DNA of 64,000 nucleotides from Lacinutrix sp. Bg11-31 (GCF_002831665.1 NZ_CP025118.1:1736001-1800000), one strand, 5' to 3'. Positions 1 through 8,809 are shown, counted from the first letter of the stretch. Made by a program: numbers and translations. The notes: generated by a model not told the origin, from the sequence alone.

Positions 1-813
1 TAGTTCTTTAGGTATATTATATCCTTTTTTAGTTGCTGTATTTAATGCAATAACTCCAGAAATATTATCAATAGAAATAATACCATCAATCGCTTTATTA
101 TTTTTTAAAAATAAATTGATTTCTTTTTCTAATTCTGAAATTTTAGGAATTTTTAATTCAGTTAAATTACTATTGTAATGTTTAGCATCTTCAATGGCTT
201 TAAAACAACCTTTTGCTCTTAATTTACCAACACTTAAACCATCTATATTATTAATTAAAAGCATGTTTTTTCTACCTTCTTTTATTAAATGCATAGTTGC
301 GTTATAGGCTGCTTGAAAATCGTTAATAACAACTTTATCACAATCAATTGCATCTGCTACACGATCGAACATTAAAATAGGAATTTTTTGATCTAAAATA
401 TCTTTTAAATGATCAGTTTTATTAGTGACTTGGGTTTCTTCAGAAATAGACATAATAAAACCATCTACGCTTCCGTTTGCTAGCAATTCTAAACTATTAG
501 CTTCTTTGTCGTACAACTCGTTAGACAAACAGGTTATAATGTTATAGCCTAGTTTTGCAGATTCTTTTTCTATACCAAATAGTACTTTAGCAAAAAAGTG
601 ATTTAAAATATCGGGAATAATGACACCTATGGTTTTTGTTTTACTATTCTTTAAATTAAGAGCGGCTCTATTGGGCTTGTAGTTATACAATTTAGCCGCC
701 TCTTTTACACGAGAAACTGTAGCTTCTCCAATCTCGCTGCTTCCGTTTAACGCTTTGGACACAGTTGATATAGAAACGTTAAGTTTTTCGGCTAATTCTT
801 TAAGAGTAATCAT
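1..813 (-). CDS. LacI-family transcriptional regulator (3' part beyond window)
   Basis: DNA-binding repressor or activator of the LacI/GalR type. Residues 3-24 form the usual helix-turn-helix and hinge start (TLKELAEKLNVSISTVSKAL). A periplasmic-binding-protein-like sensor domain follows, with the phrases TIGVIIPDILNHFFAKVL and IPILMFDRV typical of the family. 271 codons are visible of the roughly 340 expected, so the C-terminus lies outside the left edge. The start ATG is followed at once by the HTH, as in most family members. The regulated sugar pathway is not visible here. The frame is open to the window edge. Confidence 0.9.
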   Translation of the reverse strand, partial: MITLKELAEKLNVSISTVSKALNGSSEIGEATVSRVKEAAKLYNYKPNRAALNLKNSKTKTIGVIIPDILNHFFAKVLFGIEKESAKLGYNIITCLSNELYDKEANSLELLANGSVDGFIMSISEETQVTNKTDHLKDILDQKIPILMFDRVADAIDCDKVVINDFQAAYNATMHLIKEGRKNMLLINNIDGLSVGKLRAKGCFKAIEDAKHYNSNLTELKIPKISELEKEINLFLKNNKAIDGIISIDNISGVIALNTATKKGYNIPKEL

Positions 814-910
814 AATAAAAATAAGTTATATCGTAACAAGATAATACATCGAGAAATGTAGAACAAATAGCGCTCCCTTTTTTATGTAAAATAGTAAAAC
901 AGTTTTAAAC

Positions 911-938
911 AAAAAACCTCAAGCGTTAACTTGAGGTT
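911..938 (-). terminator. Rho-independent terminator of the DUF1573-yajC operon
   Basis: A perfect 9-bp inverted repeat (AACCTCAAG / CTTGAGGTT, arms 915-923 and 930-938) has a 6-nt loop. On the minus strand it is followed by a run of six T. It lies about 25 bp past the yajC stop. Confidence 0.85.
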
Positions 939-962
939 CTTAAATATGTAATTAAAATAGAA

Positions 963-1256
963 TTACTTTTTTATTTTTGCTGGTGCATTTAATGCTCTAC
1001 TGCTTTCCATAGAAATTGCAGCACGATCGAACTTTAATTTTCCAGACATAGTTTCTATAATGCAACTACTATCTTTCTCATTAAGCTCTGCAATTTTACC
1101 ATGCATACCGCTTTTAGTAACTACTTTATCACCACGTTTTAACTCTGACGCGAATTTTTTTTCATTTTTAGCACGTTTCATCTGTGGTGCTATCATAAAG
1201 AAATATACTACAGCAAACATTGCTACTATTGGTAGCATACTCATAAGATCACCCAT
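963..1256 (-). CDS. yajC: YajC, preprotein translocase subunit
   Basis: Small inner-membrane partner of SecDF in the Sec translocon. The 97-residue protein has one N-terminal membrane helix (about residues 6-24). A basic stretch (QMKRAKNEKK) and the YajC core (LKRGDKVVTKSGMHGKI) follow, and length matches the family. The ATG overlaps the stop codon of the upstream lipoprotein gene in a TAATG arrangement, so the two are translationally coupled. A strong terminator follows immediately. The yajC / DUF1573 / nusB neighbourhood is common in Flavobacteriia. Confidence 0.95.
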   Translation of the reverse strand: MGDLMSMLPIVAMFAVVYFFMIAPQMKRAKNEKKFASELKRGDKVVTKSGMHGKIAELNEKDSSCIIETMSGKLKFDRAAISMESSRALNAPAKIKK

Positions 1257-1747
1257 TATTTAATAACTGGAGATAATGGAGTTGCTTTAGCTGGTGCGTT
1301 AGGATCTGGCTTAATAAAAGCAGAAATCTTAACTACTTCTCTACCTTTTTCCGTATTTGCAGTTACTGTAATAGCTTTAGAAATTTTGTTGTTTCCTTTA
1401 CCATTAAATTTAACTGTAAACTTACCTTCTGCTCCAGGAGCTAAAGGCTCTCTAGACCAATCTTTAGGAATAGTACAACCACAAGAACTCTTTACATCTG
1501 TAATTACTAAAGGAGTTTCTCCTGTGTTTTTGTATGAAAATACAGTTTCAACTGGAGTACCATTAATAATTTCACCAAAATCGTGTTCTGATTTATCGAA
1601 CTCAATTACTGGAAATTTAGATGCTGCTTCGTCTCTAACTGCTGCTGCTGCAACCTTTGTGTCGTCTACAGCTTTTGTTGCGTCTTCTTTACATGAAGTT
1701 AATGCTATCATGCATACTGCGCTAAATAATAATACTACTTTTTTCAT
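1256..1747 (-). CDS. DUF1573 domain lipoprotein
   Basis: Predicted outer-envelope lipoprotein of 163 residues. The signal peptide ends in a lipobox (LTSC, Cys19). A low-complexity Ala/Asp linker follows, then a DUF1573 immunoglobulin-like domain (about 50-130) with the family phrases HDFGEIINGTPVETVFSYKN and SSCGCTIPKDWS. The biochemical role of DUF1573 proteins is unknown; many are cell-surface proteins of Bacteroidota. It is the first gene of a two-gene unit with yajC, driven by the promoter just upstream. The short P-rich tail is not part of the domain. Confidence 0.9.
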   Translation of the reverse strand: MKKVVLLFSAVCMIALTSCKEDATKAVDDTKVAAAAVRDEAASKFPVIEFDKSEHDFGEIINGTPVETVFSYKNTGETPLVITDVKSSCGCTIPKDWSREPLAPGAEGKFTVKFNGKGNNKISKAITVTANTEKGREVVKISAFIKPDPNAPAKATPLSPVIK

Positions 1748-1780
1748 AATTTAATTTTTTAATATTTTGGTAATTCGATG

Positions 1781-1811
1781 CAAAAATAACAATATTTTTG
1801 AACTACATCAA
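1781..1811 (-). promoter_or_regulatory. Bacteroidota-type promoter for DUF1573-yajC
   Basis: On the minus strand TTG (1811-1809) is followed after 20 nt by TATTTTTG (1788-1781), matching the TTG-N19-TAnnTTTG pattern of the Bacteroidota primary sigma factor. Transcription would start near 1774, about 27 nt before the lipoprotein ATG. The -33 element lies inside the last codons of nusB. Confidence 0.6.
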
Positions 1812-2747
1812 GCCACGACCAATTTTATTTAGTTTTCCTTCGGTTTGATACTCTTTTACAAGCTTATCTAAAATACCATTTATAAAGACACTACTTTTTG
1901 GTGTTGAGTACTCTTTAGAAACTTCTAAGTATTCATTAATAGTTACTTTAGTAGGTATAGATGGAAAACTTTGAATCTCACAAATTCCCATTTTAAGCAA
2001 CATAAGATCTATACTTGCAATACGATCGCTATCCCAATTGGTTGTTTTTTTAGAGATTTCCTCGGTTAAAGCGTTTTGGTTTAACAGCGTCTTTTTAAAC
2101 AACTTAATAGCAAATTCTTTATCTTCTATATCCTTATATAGTTTCGGTAAAAAATGAAATGCACTAGAATCTTTTTTAACTTTACGTAACAATTTAAGTA
2201 TCGTAGTATTAACTGTAGGCAAATCGTCTAACCAAGTTAAATGCTTGTCTTCTAAATAATTGTAAAGCTTGTCGTTAGGTGCAATTATTTCTTTAAAAAC
2301 ATCTACAATAAAATTACGATCTGTATTAAAGTTTGAAGTTGTTGTTTCTAAATACTCTTTATAGATATCGCTAGCTAAAATTTCTTTAAAAATAATTTCT
2401 ACGTATTCTGTATCTAGCTCCCAATTATTAATATGGTGTGCTTCAAACTTTGCTTGTAATTGCTCATTATTTTTAAGCATGGCAAGCACTTCGTTATTTA
2501 CAAATTTACGGTTAGGATTTTTTTCTTCTTCTGTAGGTAGATATTTCTTACTACTTCTCTCTAAATGAGTTTCGGCACGTTTTTGTACTTCTATCATTAA
2601 AGAAAGCATTAGCAAATATAGATTGTACATATTATCTATACTGTTTAACAAAAATCTTTGATCTTTTGAAAAATCATCGCTTTCACTACCTCTAAAGGCA
2701 TAAAGCACTTGCATAACTTTAATTCGAATGTGTCTTCTACTTAGCAT
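1803..2747 (-). CDS. nusB: NusB, transcription antitermination factor (long Bacteroidota form)
   Basis: RNA-binding antitermination factor that acts with NusE (S10) on rRNA operons. The start chosen gives MLSRRHIRIKVMQVLYAF, the conserved beginning of the long NusB of Bacteroidota. A frame 19 codons longer exists but would begin inside the terminator hairpin of the preceding gene, so it is rejected. The 314-residue protein is about twice the E. coli length. The NusB core sits in the C-terminal half (about 190-305), with the typical phrase TTNWDSDRIASIDLMLLKMG and a closing NEYLEVSKEYSTPKSSVFIN. Confidence 0.93.
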   Translation of the reverse strand: MLSRRHIRIKVMQVLYAFRGSESDDFSKDQRFLLNSIDNMYNLYLLMLSLMIEVQKRAETHLERSSKKYLPTEEEKNPNRKFVNNEVLAMLKNNEQLQAKFEAHHINNWELDTEYVEIIFKEILASDIYKEYLETTTSNFNTDRNFIVDVFKEIIAPNDKLYNYLEDKHLTWLDDLPTVNTTILKLLRKVKKDSSAFHFLPKLYKDIEDKEFAIKLFKKTLLNQNALTEEISKKTTNWDSDRIASIDLMLLKMGICEIQSFPSIPTKVTINEYLEVSKEYSTPKSSVFINGILDKLVKEYQTEGKLNKIGRGLM

Positions 2748-2762
2748 CTTTACAAAGAACTT

Positions 2763-2800
2763 AAAAAAATTAGAGCGAAAGTGATGGTCACTTTCGCTCT
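2763..2800 (-). terminator. Strong terminator between leucine dehydrogenase and nusB
   Basis: A perfect 13-bp inverted repeat (arms 2772-2784 and 2788-2800) has a 3-nt loop. On the minus strand it is followed by seven T. It lies about 50 bp past the dehydrogenase stop and only about 16 bp before the nusB ATG used here, so nusB needs some read-through or a promoter within a very small space. Confidence 0.88.
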
Positions 2801-2848
2801 GCAAAAATAGTATATTTTATGAATACTAATACCAATTATTAATTAATA

Positions 2849-3955
2849 TTAGTTGCTAGAATTTTCTTTTTTTCTAGCATCAATTCTTCCTTGTGCAATA
2901 TTTAATGCTGCTTGATGTGTTGATGTGTTCTTTATATCTGCATTATTTAATATTTCTAATGTTGTATTGTAGATATTTTCTGTCTTACGCATAATTTCTG
3001 TTTTACCATAATTCTCTAATTCTGCGTATACATTAATAATACCACCTGCATTAATTAAAAAATCTGGTGCATAAACAATGCCTTTGTCTTGTAGCATCTG
3101 TCCATGTATTTTTTCGTTTGCTAATTGATTATTAGCAGCTCCAGCAATTATTTTAGCTTGTATTTTATTAATAGTTTCATCGTTTATAGTCGCTCCTAAA
3201 GCACAAGGCGCATAAATATCTACAGCTTCAGAATAAATATCATTTCCTCTATAAATTTGTGCGCCATATTTAGAGCTTACTTCGTTAAGACGTTCTTCAT
3301 TTATATCTGTAATAATAACTTTTGCGCCTTCTTTTGTTAAATGCTCTACAAGGGTTTCGCCAACATGGCCAATACCTTGAACGAGTACGCTCTTACCTTC
3401 TAAAACATCTGTTCCAAACTTGTATTTTGCGGCAGCTTTCATTCCCATAAAAACACCATAAGCTGTAATTGGCGATGGATTTCCTGCTCCTCCTTTACTT
3501 TCTGATATTCCTGTAACATAAGGTGTAACCTCGCGAACTAAATCCATATCGCTAGTTTCCATACCAACATCTTCAGCAGTAATATATTTACCACTTAAAG
3601 AATGTACAAAGGCACCAAAACGTCTCATTAGCTCTGGTGTTTTTTGTGTTTTAGCATCACCTATAATTACCGCTTTTCCTCCTCCAAGATTTAAACCTGT
3701 AATGGCTGCTTTAAAACTCATGCCACGAGAGAGACGCAAAACATCGTTTAGCGCTTCCCATTCGTTATTGTATTGCCACATTCTGGTACCTCCTAAAGCA
3801 GGTCCTAATACCGTATTATGAATACCAATTATTGCTTTTAATCCACTATCTTTGTCGTTGCAAAAAACTATTTGTTCGTGATTATCGAATGATAATTGTC
3901 CAAATACTGGATCGATTTTATGTAATTCGTTGGTGTTTAAAACTTCTGAAACCAT
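2849..3955 (-). CDS. Glu/Leu/Phe/Val dehydrogenase, probably leucine dehydrogenase
   Basis: NAD-dependent oxidative deamination of branched-chain amino acids to 2-oxo acids, feeding branched fatty-acid precursors. The 368-residue length fits leucine rather than glutamate dehydrogenases. Visible signatures are GPALGGTRMW (51-60), the glycine-rich GGGKAV with catalytic Lys94, and the dinucleotide-binding loop GIGHVG (194-199) followed by an acidic strand end (VIITDIN). The gene is monocistronic: it has its own strong terminator, and the next gene upstream is divergent. Substrate choice between Leu and Val cannot be decided from sequence alone. Confidence 0.93.
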   Translation of the reverse strand: MVSEVLNTNELHKIDPVFGQLSFDNHEQIVFCNDKDSGLKAIIGIHNTVLGPALGGTRMWQYNNEWEALNDVLRLSRGMSFKAAITGLNLGGGKAVIIGDAKTQKTPELMRRFGAFVHSLSGKYITAEDVGMETSDMDLVREVTPYVTGISESKGGAGNPSPITAYGVFMGMKAAAKYKFGTDVLEGKSVLVQGIGHVGETLVEHLTKEGAKVIITDINEERLNEVSSKYGAQIYRGNDIYSEAVDIYAPCALGATINDETINKIQAKIIAGAANNQLANEKIHGQMLQDKGIVYAPDFLINAGGIINVYAELENYGKTEIMRKTENIYNTTLEILNNADIKNTSTHQAALNIAQGRIDARKKENSSN

Positions 3956-4038
3956 AGATTATAATTTTATTAATTTGGGTTGCATTTTACCGATTCCATA
4001 AAATGAACGCGTAAAAATAATAAATATTGATATTATTG

Positions 4039-4046
4039 CAAAAATA
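4039..4046 (-). promoter_or_regulatory. Possible -7 element for the leucine dehydrogenase
   Basis: The minus strand carries TATTTTTG, matching TAnnTTTG, about 85 nt upstream of the ATG. No TTG is found at the expected -33 distance, so this is only a candidate. Confidence 0.4.
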
Positions 4047-4097
4047 AAACTATTAAATTGAGTATTTCATAATTTAATCTAAAACACTAAACTGTAA

Positions 4098-5855
4098 ATG
4101 AAAGAATTACAGCATCTTAATAAGTATTTCTTAAAATATAAAACGCAATTATTAATTGGGATTGCTATTACAATTATCTCAATTCTCTTTAAGGTATATG
4201 TGCCAAAATTAATTGGGTCTATTATAGACATTGTAAATAACCAATTACAGCATCCTGAAAATTCTATTGCAGATTTTAAAAGCGAATTATTAAACAATAT
4301 CCTACTCATTATTGGGACTGCTATTATAGCAGGAATATTAACCTTTTTTATGCGTCAATACATTATAAATGTATCGCGTTATATTGAGTTTGATCTAAAA
4401 AACGAGATCTACCAGCAATACCAAAAGCTCTCTTTAAACTTCTATAAAAAAAATAGAACCGGAGATTTAATGAATAGAATTAGTGAAGACGTTGGACAAG
4501 TAAGAATGTACGCTGGACCAGCAATTATGTACAGCATAAATACTATTACACTTTTTGTTGTGGCCTTAGCGTTTATGTTTAAGGAAGCGCCAAAATTAAC
4601 GCTTTACACAATTATTCCATTACCTATTTTATCAGTTTTAATCTATTTAATTAGTAAAGAAATACACAAACGCAGTACAGTTGTACAAGAGTATTTATCT
4701 AAACTTTCGACTTTTACTCAAGAAGCATTTAGTGGTATTTCGGTTATTAAAGCGTATGGTATTGAACCACAAACGCAAGCCGATTTTAATACACTCGCAA
4801 AAACAAGTAAAGAGAAACAATTAAGTTTAGTTCGTATACAAGCCTTCTTTTTCCCAATGATGTTGTTGCTTATTGGTATTAGTAATATTATAGTTATTTA
4901 TATTGGAGGTAAACAATATATTAATGGCGAAATTTCCCTTGGAAATATTATTGAATTCATAATATATGTAAACATGCTAACTTGGCCTGTAGCAACTGTA
5001 GGTTGGGTAACGTCTATTATTCAACGTGCAGAAGCATCGCAGAAACGTATAAACGAGTTTCTAAAAATTGAACCTGAAATAAAAAACAATACTCCCGAAC
5101 CTTCTATTATTGGTGGAAATATTGAATTTAAAAATGTTCATTTTACTTACGATGACACAAACATTAAAGCCTTACAAGGTGTTAGCTTTAAAGTGAACTC
5201 TGGTGAAACTTTAGCTATAATAGGAAAGACTGGTTCTGGAAAATCGACCATATTAGATTTAATTGGAAGGCTTTACGATATTGATAAAGGCGAGTTATTA
5301 ATAGATAATAAAGCAATCGACAAACTAAACCTTACTAGTTTAAGAGACGCCATTGGTTACGTGCCACAAGATGCCTTTTTATTTAGTGACACCATTAACA
5401 ATAATATAAAGTTTGGTAAAGAAAATGCTTCTAATGATGAAGTTATAGCTGCTGCCAAAAATGCTCAAGTTCATAAAAACATTACTAAATTCACAAATGG
5501 TTACGAAACTATTTTAGGAGAACGTGGTATTACATTATCTGGTGGACAAAAACAACGTGTTTCTATTGCCAGAGCAATTATTAAAGACCCTAAAATATTG
5601 TTGTTCGACGATTGTCTTTCGGCAGTTGATACAGAAACCGAAGAAAAAATTCTAAATAATCTTAAAAAGGTGTCAGCTGGAAAAACGAGTATAATTGTGA
5701 GTCACAGAATCTCTTCAGCTAAAAATGCAGACCATATTATTGTGCTAGATGATGGTAAGATTGTACAAAACGGAACACACAATCAACTTATTGACAACGC
5801 TGGTTACTATAAAGACCTTTATTTGAAGCAATTGAGTGAAAACACCTCTATTTAA
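4098..5855 (+). CDS. ABC exporter, fused permease and ATPase (MsbA/MdlB-like)
   Basis: Half-transporter of 585 residues. The N-terminal ABC membrane domain has about six helices (15-310) and the C-terminal nucleotide-binding domain covers about 340-580. Walker A is GKTGSGKST (about 375-383) and the signature is LSGGQKQR (about 479). Walker B reads ILLFDD, so the usual catalytic Glu after the Asp is itself an Asp. The switch His is present (IIVSHRISSAKNADH). In heterodimeric exporters such an Asp marks the degenerate half, but no partner half-transporter is nearby. The substrate is unknown; lipid or drug export is typical of the family. The gene stands alone between divergent and co-directional neighbours. 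Confidence 0.9.
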   Translation: MKELQHLNKYFLKYKTQLLIGIAITIISILFKVYVPKLIGSIIDIVNNQLQHPENSIADFKSELLNNILLIIGTAIIAGILTFFMRQYIINVSRYIEFDLKNEIYQQYQKLSLNFYKKNRTGDLMNRISEDVGQVRMYAGPAIMYSINTITLFVVALAFMFKEAPKLTLYTIIPLPILSVLIYLISKEIHKRSTVVQEYLSKLSTFTQEAFSGISVIKAYGIEPQTQADFNTLAKTSKEKQLSLVRIQAFFFPMMLLLIGISNIIVIYIGGKQYINGEISLGNIIEFIIYVNMLTWPVATVGWVTSIIQRAEASQKRINEFLKIEPEIKNNTPEPSIIGGNIEFKNVHFTYDDTNIKALQGVSFKVNSGETLAIIGKTGSGKSTILDLIGRLYDIDKGELLIDNKAIDKLNLTSLRDAIGYVPQDAFLFSDTINNNIKFGKENASNDEVIAAAKNAQVHKNITKFTNGYETILGERGITLSGGQKQRVSIARAIIKDPKILLFDDCLSAVDTETEEKILNNLKKVSAGKTSIIVSHRISSAKNADHIIVLDDGKIVQNGTHNQLIDNAGYYKDLYLKQLSENTSI

Positions 5856-5889
5856 ATAATAAATCTGTTAAAAGAAAAACCTTAAAATG

Positions 5890-5919
5890 TTGCGTGGTTT
5901 TATTTTTTTTATATTTTTG
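5890..5919 (+). promoter_or_regulatory. Consensus Bacteroidota promoter for the DUF3276 gene
   Basis: TTG (5890-5892) and TATTTTTG (5912-5919) are separated by exactly 19 nt. This is a full match to the Bacteroidota consensus. Transcription should begin near 5926, about 20 nt before the ATG. Confidence 0.75.
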
Positions 5920-5945
5920 AAAGACAATAATAACAAATTACAACT

Positions 5946-6359
5946 ATGCACAATAACGAGATGATGGAGAAAGAGGAAATTTACTCTAAAGTTTTAAGAG
6001 CCGGAAGACGCACATATTTTTTTGACGTTCGCGCGACTAAAGCTGAAGACTACTACTTAACTATTACAGAAAGTAAAAAGTTTACAAATGATGATGGCTC
6101 GTTTCACTACAAGAAGCATAAAATCTATTTATATAAAGAAGATTTTAGCGAGTTTAACAGCATTCTACAGGAAATGACAGATTATGTTATTGCTGAAAAA
6201 GGTGATGAAGTGATTAGTGATCGTCATCAAAAAGATTTTAAAAAGGAATATGATACTCCTGCTCCAATTGAAGCTGCTTCTACTACAGAAACAGAAACTA
6301 CAAGCGAAGGAACTGCTGCAGAAAGTAGATTTACAGATGTAGATTTTGACGATATATAA
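5946..6359 (+). CDS. DUF3276 (PUR-alpha-like) protein
   Basis: Small nucleic-acid-binding protein family found almost only in Bacteroidota and related to the PUR repeat. The conserved core runs from EEIYSKVLRAGRRTYFFDVR through YYLTITESKKF and the KHKIYLYKEDF segment (about residues 9-85). An acidic, Thr/Glu-rich tail follows. The 137-residue length is normal. The start MHNNEMMEKEE could also be one of the internal ATG codons six or seven residues later; the promoter position allows either. Its precise job is unknown; single-stranded nucleic-acid binding is inferred from the fold family. Confidence 0.85.
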   Translation: MHNNEMMEKEEIYSKVLRAGRRTYFFDVRATKAEDYYLTITESKKFTNDDGSFHYKKHKIYLYKEDFSEFNSILQEMTDYVIAEKGDEVISDRHQKDFKKEYDTPAPIEAASTTETETTSEGTAAESRFTDVDFDDI

Positions 6360-6388
6360 AACAAACTATTAGCCTTGGCTATTAATTT

Positions 6389-6425
6389 TAAAACACTGTT
6401 TCTTACGAAACGGTGTTTTTTTTTT
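6389..6425. terminator. Shared bidirectional terminator
   Basis: A 12-bp stem (6391-6402 with 6407-6418, one G-T wobble) with loop TTAC is followed by ten T on the plus strand. The reverse strand also ends in a T-rich stretch. The hairpin sits between the convergent DUF3276 gene and the acyltransferase gene. Confidence 0.85.
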
Positions 6426-6427
6426 GA

Positions 6428-7459
6428 CTAAAGTTTAACTGCTAATAAAGCTATTATTAAAACTGAAATAATAAAATAAACAACAATACTTACAGAGAAG
6501 AAAACAGACAACACAATAGCTAATAACGCTATCCATAATGGTGCTAAAGTAATAACAATGGCAAACCTAAAAGTACCTGTAAACTCTATTTCTTTAATTT
6601 TTGGCTGCGCAAGCTTTTTCCAAACAAAATAAGGAACAATGCAAACAACCTTTAAAAGCAGTATAAAAAACAACTTTAAGTAACCATTACTTTTTCTCTT
6701 TTTAGGTTGGCAAGATTTAAAACTTGATGCAATACAATTATTAACCTTTTCTGGTTCTAGAAAATCAACATTTAAACGCTCTAAATTTAAAAGCGCCCTA
6801 TTGTAATTCTCCGTTTCAATATGGGTTGTTAAGCCTTTTAATTCTTGATATACATCTTCCTTTAGTTTTTTTACAGCTTCGTTTTCATTACTAAAATTAT
6901 ATTTTGAAACTGCAATGGGTTCTCCAAACCAAACCAATGCTTCATCTGCAAATGAAGTCGCATTTAGGTAGTTAAAACCAACAGGAACTAATAATAATTT
7001 AGTACTCGGGTTTTCATTTAAAACACCTAAAACAATTCTTGTAAATCCTTTACTTAAAGGTCTAACCGTACGCTTTAAATTATGGCTTCCTTCTGGAAAA
7101 ATAGTAACTGCATCGTTAGCATTTAATAACGATACACATTGTTTAAAAATAGTGTTATTCTGTTTAATACTCTGCCAACCATCACGTACTCTATAAACTG
7201 GTATCAATTGTAATGTCTTTAAAATTTTACTTACCAATGGTTTTTTAAAAACTTGAGCTCGCGTTAAAAAATGCGTGTATCTTCCAGATGTTATTGCTAA
7301 CAATAAAGGATCTAATAAAGCATTCTGGTGATTGCCTAGAAATAAAACAGGTTCATTTTTTGGCATGTTTAATGGTTTTCTAACTTCAATTTTTTTGAAA
7401 TAGAAAAACAAGCCAATACTTATGTACGTTTTAACACAAAAAAGTAAAAGTGATTTCAA
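6428..7459 (-). CDS. PlsC-like glycerol-phosphate acyltransferase
   Basis: Membrane acyltransferase of 343 residues in the 1-acyl-glycerol-3-phosphate acyltransferase superfamily. The catalytic box is NHQNALLDPLL (His and Asp five residues apart, as in the GPAT/Gpt2-like branch) and the substrate box is FPEGSHN. Two C-terminal membrane helices (about 290-343) and an N-terminal hydrophobic segment anchor it. It is the last gene of a three-gene unit with the symporter-like gene and csaA. The acyl acceptor (glycerol-3-phosphate, lysophosphatidate or another lipid) is not determined. Confidence 0.85.
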   Translation of the reverse strand: MKSLLLFCVKTYISIGLFFYFKKIEVRKPLNMPKNEPVLFLGNHQNALLDPLLLAITSGRYTHFLTRAQVFKKPLVSKILKTLQLIPVYRVRDGWQSIKQNNTIFKQCVSLLNANDAVTIFPEGSHNLKRTVRPLSKGFTRIVLGVLNENPSTKLLLVPVGFNYLNATSFADEALVWFGEPIAVSKYNFSNENEAVKKLKEDVYQELKGLTTHIETENYNRALLNLERLNVDFLEPEKVNNCIASSFKSCQPKKRKSNGYLKLFFILLLKVVCIVPYFVWKKLAQPKIKEIEFTGTFRFAIVITLAPLWIALLAIVLSVFFSVSIVVYFIISVLIIALLAVKL

Positions 7460-7480
7460 GCGGTAGTTTTTAGTTAGGTT

Positions 7481-8377
7481 TTAATTAGAATTTCGGGACC
7501 AATATAAGGATAATACTAAACCTGATATAATATGCCAGATTCCCCAAAAAGCGGCAATTATTGCCATACCTCCTAATCCATCGAAAAAAGTAAAGATTAA
7601 TAACAATCCTAAACCAGAATTTTGAATACCAGTTTCTATCATTATCGTTTTTTGATTTTTAAGAGATAAGCCGAATAGTTTCGCTACCAAAAAGCCTAAG
7701 AGTAATGCTATTATATTATGTGTTATCCCAATACCAATAACATGTTTTACATAACCCATAAATACATCTAGATTTTTATAAAACGCAATACAGACTATAG
7801 CTATAAAAACAATTATAGATAAAGGTTTTAGTAGTTTCGAAAGTTTGATTGCTAAAGCTTCGTATCTATTTCTAACCAACATACCAAGTATTAACGGCAC
7901 ACCTAATATAAGAGACACGAGTTTTAATAACTCTAAAAAGCTAATGTTGACAGTTTGCAATACACTTGCTGTTGGTTGATATAAGTTACCATATAACTCA
8001 AAATTAAGAGGTGTTAAAAAGACGGCTAAAACTGTAGCAAAAGCGGTTAAACTTATAGATAACGCTGTGTTTCCTTTTGCTAAATGCGTCATGAAATTAG
8101 AAATATTTCCACCAGGACAAGCTGCGACCATAAATAACCCCAACGCAATACTTGGTTGTGGTTCTATAACCAAAACAAAAAGGAAAGTAACCAATGGCAA
8201 GAGTACAAATTGCGATAAAACACCTGCTACTAATAATTTTGGCTCTTTTAAAAGTAGTTTAAAGTCTGTAGTTGTAATACCTAAAGCGACACCAAACATA
8301 ACGACTGCTAGTGCTATATTTAATAGCCAGAGTCCGTTGGCATCAAAGTTTATGGTTACATTATCTAAGTCTTGCAT
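7481..8377 (-). CDS. Bile acid:sodium symporter (BASS) family transporter
   Basis: Integral membrane protein of 298 residues with nine to ten predicted helices. It carries the family phrase ACPGGNISNFMTHLAKGN (about 87-104), where the crossover and sodium site lie in characterised BASS proteins, and a second conserved ETGIQNSGLGL segment near residue 250. Family members import bile acids, pantoate, pyruvate or related organic anions with sodium; the substrate here is unknown. It starts 2 nt after the csaA stop, so the genes are co-transcribed. Confidence 0.88.
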   Translation of the reverse strand: MQDLDNVTINFDANGLWLLNIALAVVMFGVALGITTTDFKLLLKEPKLLVAGVLSQFVLLPLVTFLFVLVIEPQPSIALGLFMVAACPGGNISNFMTHLAKGNTALSISLTAFATVLAVFLTPLNFELYGNLYQPTASVLQTVNISFLELLKLVSLILGVPLILGMLVRNRYEALAIKLSKLLKPLSIIVFIAIVCIAFYKNLDVFMGYVKHVIGIGITHNIIALLLGFLVAKLFGLSLKNQKTIMIETGIQNSGLGLLLIFTFFDGLGGMAIIAAFWGIWHIISGLVLSLYWSRNSN

Positions 8378-8379
8378 CG

Positions 8380-8715
8380 TTATGAAACCGTACTTCCGTT
8401 TTTAACTGAAACCTCAGGATTTAGCAAGATTACGTCTTTTCCATCTACTGCTCCAAGCACCAAACACTCACTCATAAATTTACCTATTTGCTTTGTAGGG
8501 AAATTTACTACTGCCAGAATTTGCCTGTTTAGTAAGTCTTCTTTTTTATAAAGCGTTGTTATTTGCGCAGATGTTTTCTTTACTCCCAAATCTCCAAAAT
8601 CTACTCTTAATTGATATGCTGGATTTCTAGCTTCTGGAAAATCGTTAACTTCTATTATTGTACCTACACGAATATCTACTTTAGTAAAATCGTCGAATTG
8701 GATGGTTTTGCTCAT
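8380..8715 (-). CDS. csaA: CsaA-type tRNA-binding protein
   Basis: A 111-residue stand-alone EMAP/tRNA-binding OB fold. Conserved phrases are VDIRVGTIIEV, LRVDFGDLGVKKTSAQI and the closing SECLVLGA segment. CsaA is a dimer with reported chaperone-like and tRNA-binding activity. Length and sequence match over the whole protein. It heads the operon with the symporter-like and acyltransferase genes; no functional link is evident. Confidence 0.92.
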   Translation of the reverse strand: MSKTIQFDDFTKVDIRVGTIIEVNDFPEARNPAYQLRVDFGDLGVKKTSAQITTLYKKEDLLNRQILAVVNFPTKQIGKFMSECLVLGAVDGKDVILLNPEVSVKNGSTVS

Positions 8716-8768
8716 GAGTTAAAGATAATGAAGTTGAATTGCGCAAACAAACTCAAAAAGTAAAAACA

Positions 8769-8776
8769 TATATTTG
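8769..8776 (+). promoter_or_regulatory. -7 element for the SDR gene
   Basis: TATATTTG matches TAnnTTTG and lies 33 nt before the ATG. No TTG occurs at a standard distance upstream. Confidence 0.5.
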
Positions 8777-8809
8777 TTATTCTATTGATAACATAAGCCC
8801 AAAATTAAC

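Noticed and set aside
2748..2804. Nineteen extra N-terminal codons for nusB
   Set aside because: The extension starts inside the leucine dehydrogenase terminator hairpin and encodes residues not found in NusB. The shorter start gives the conserved MLSRRHIRIKVMQ.
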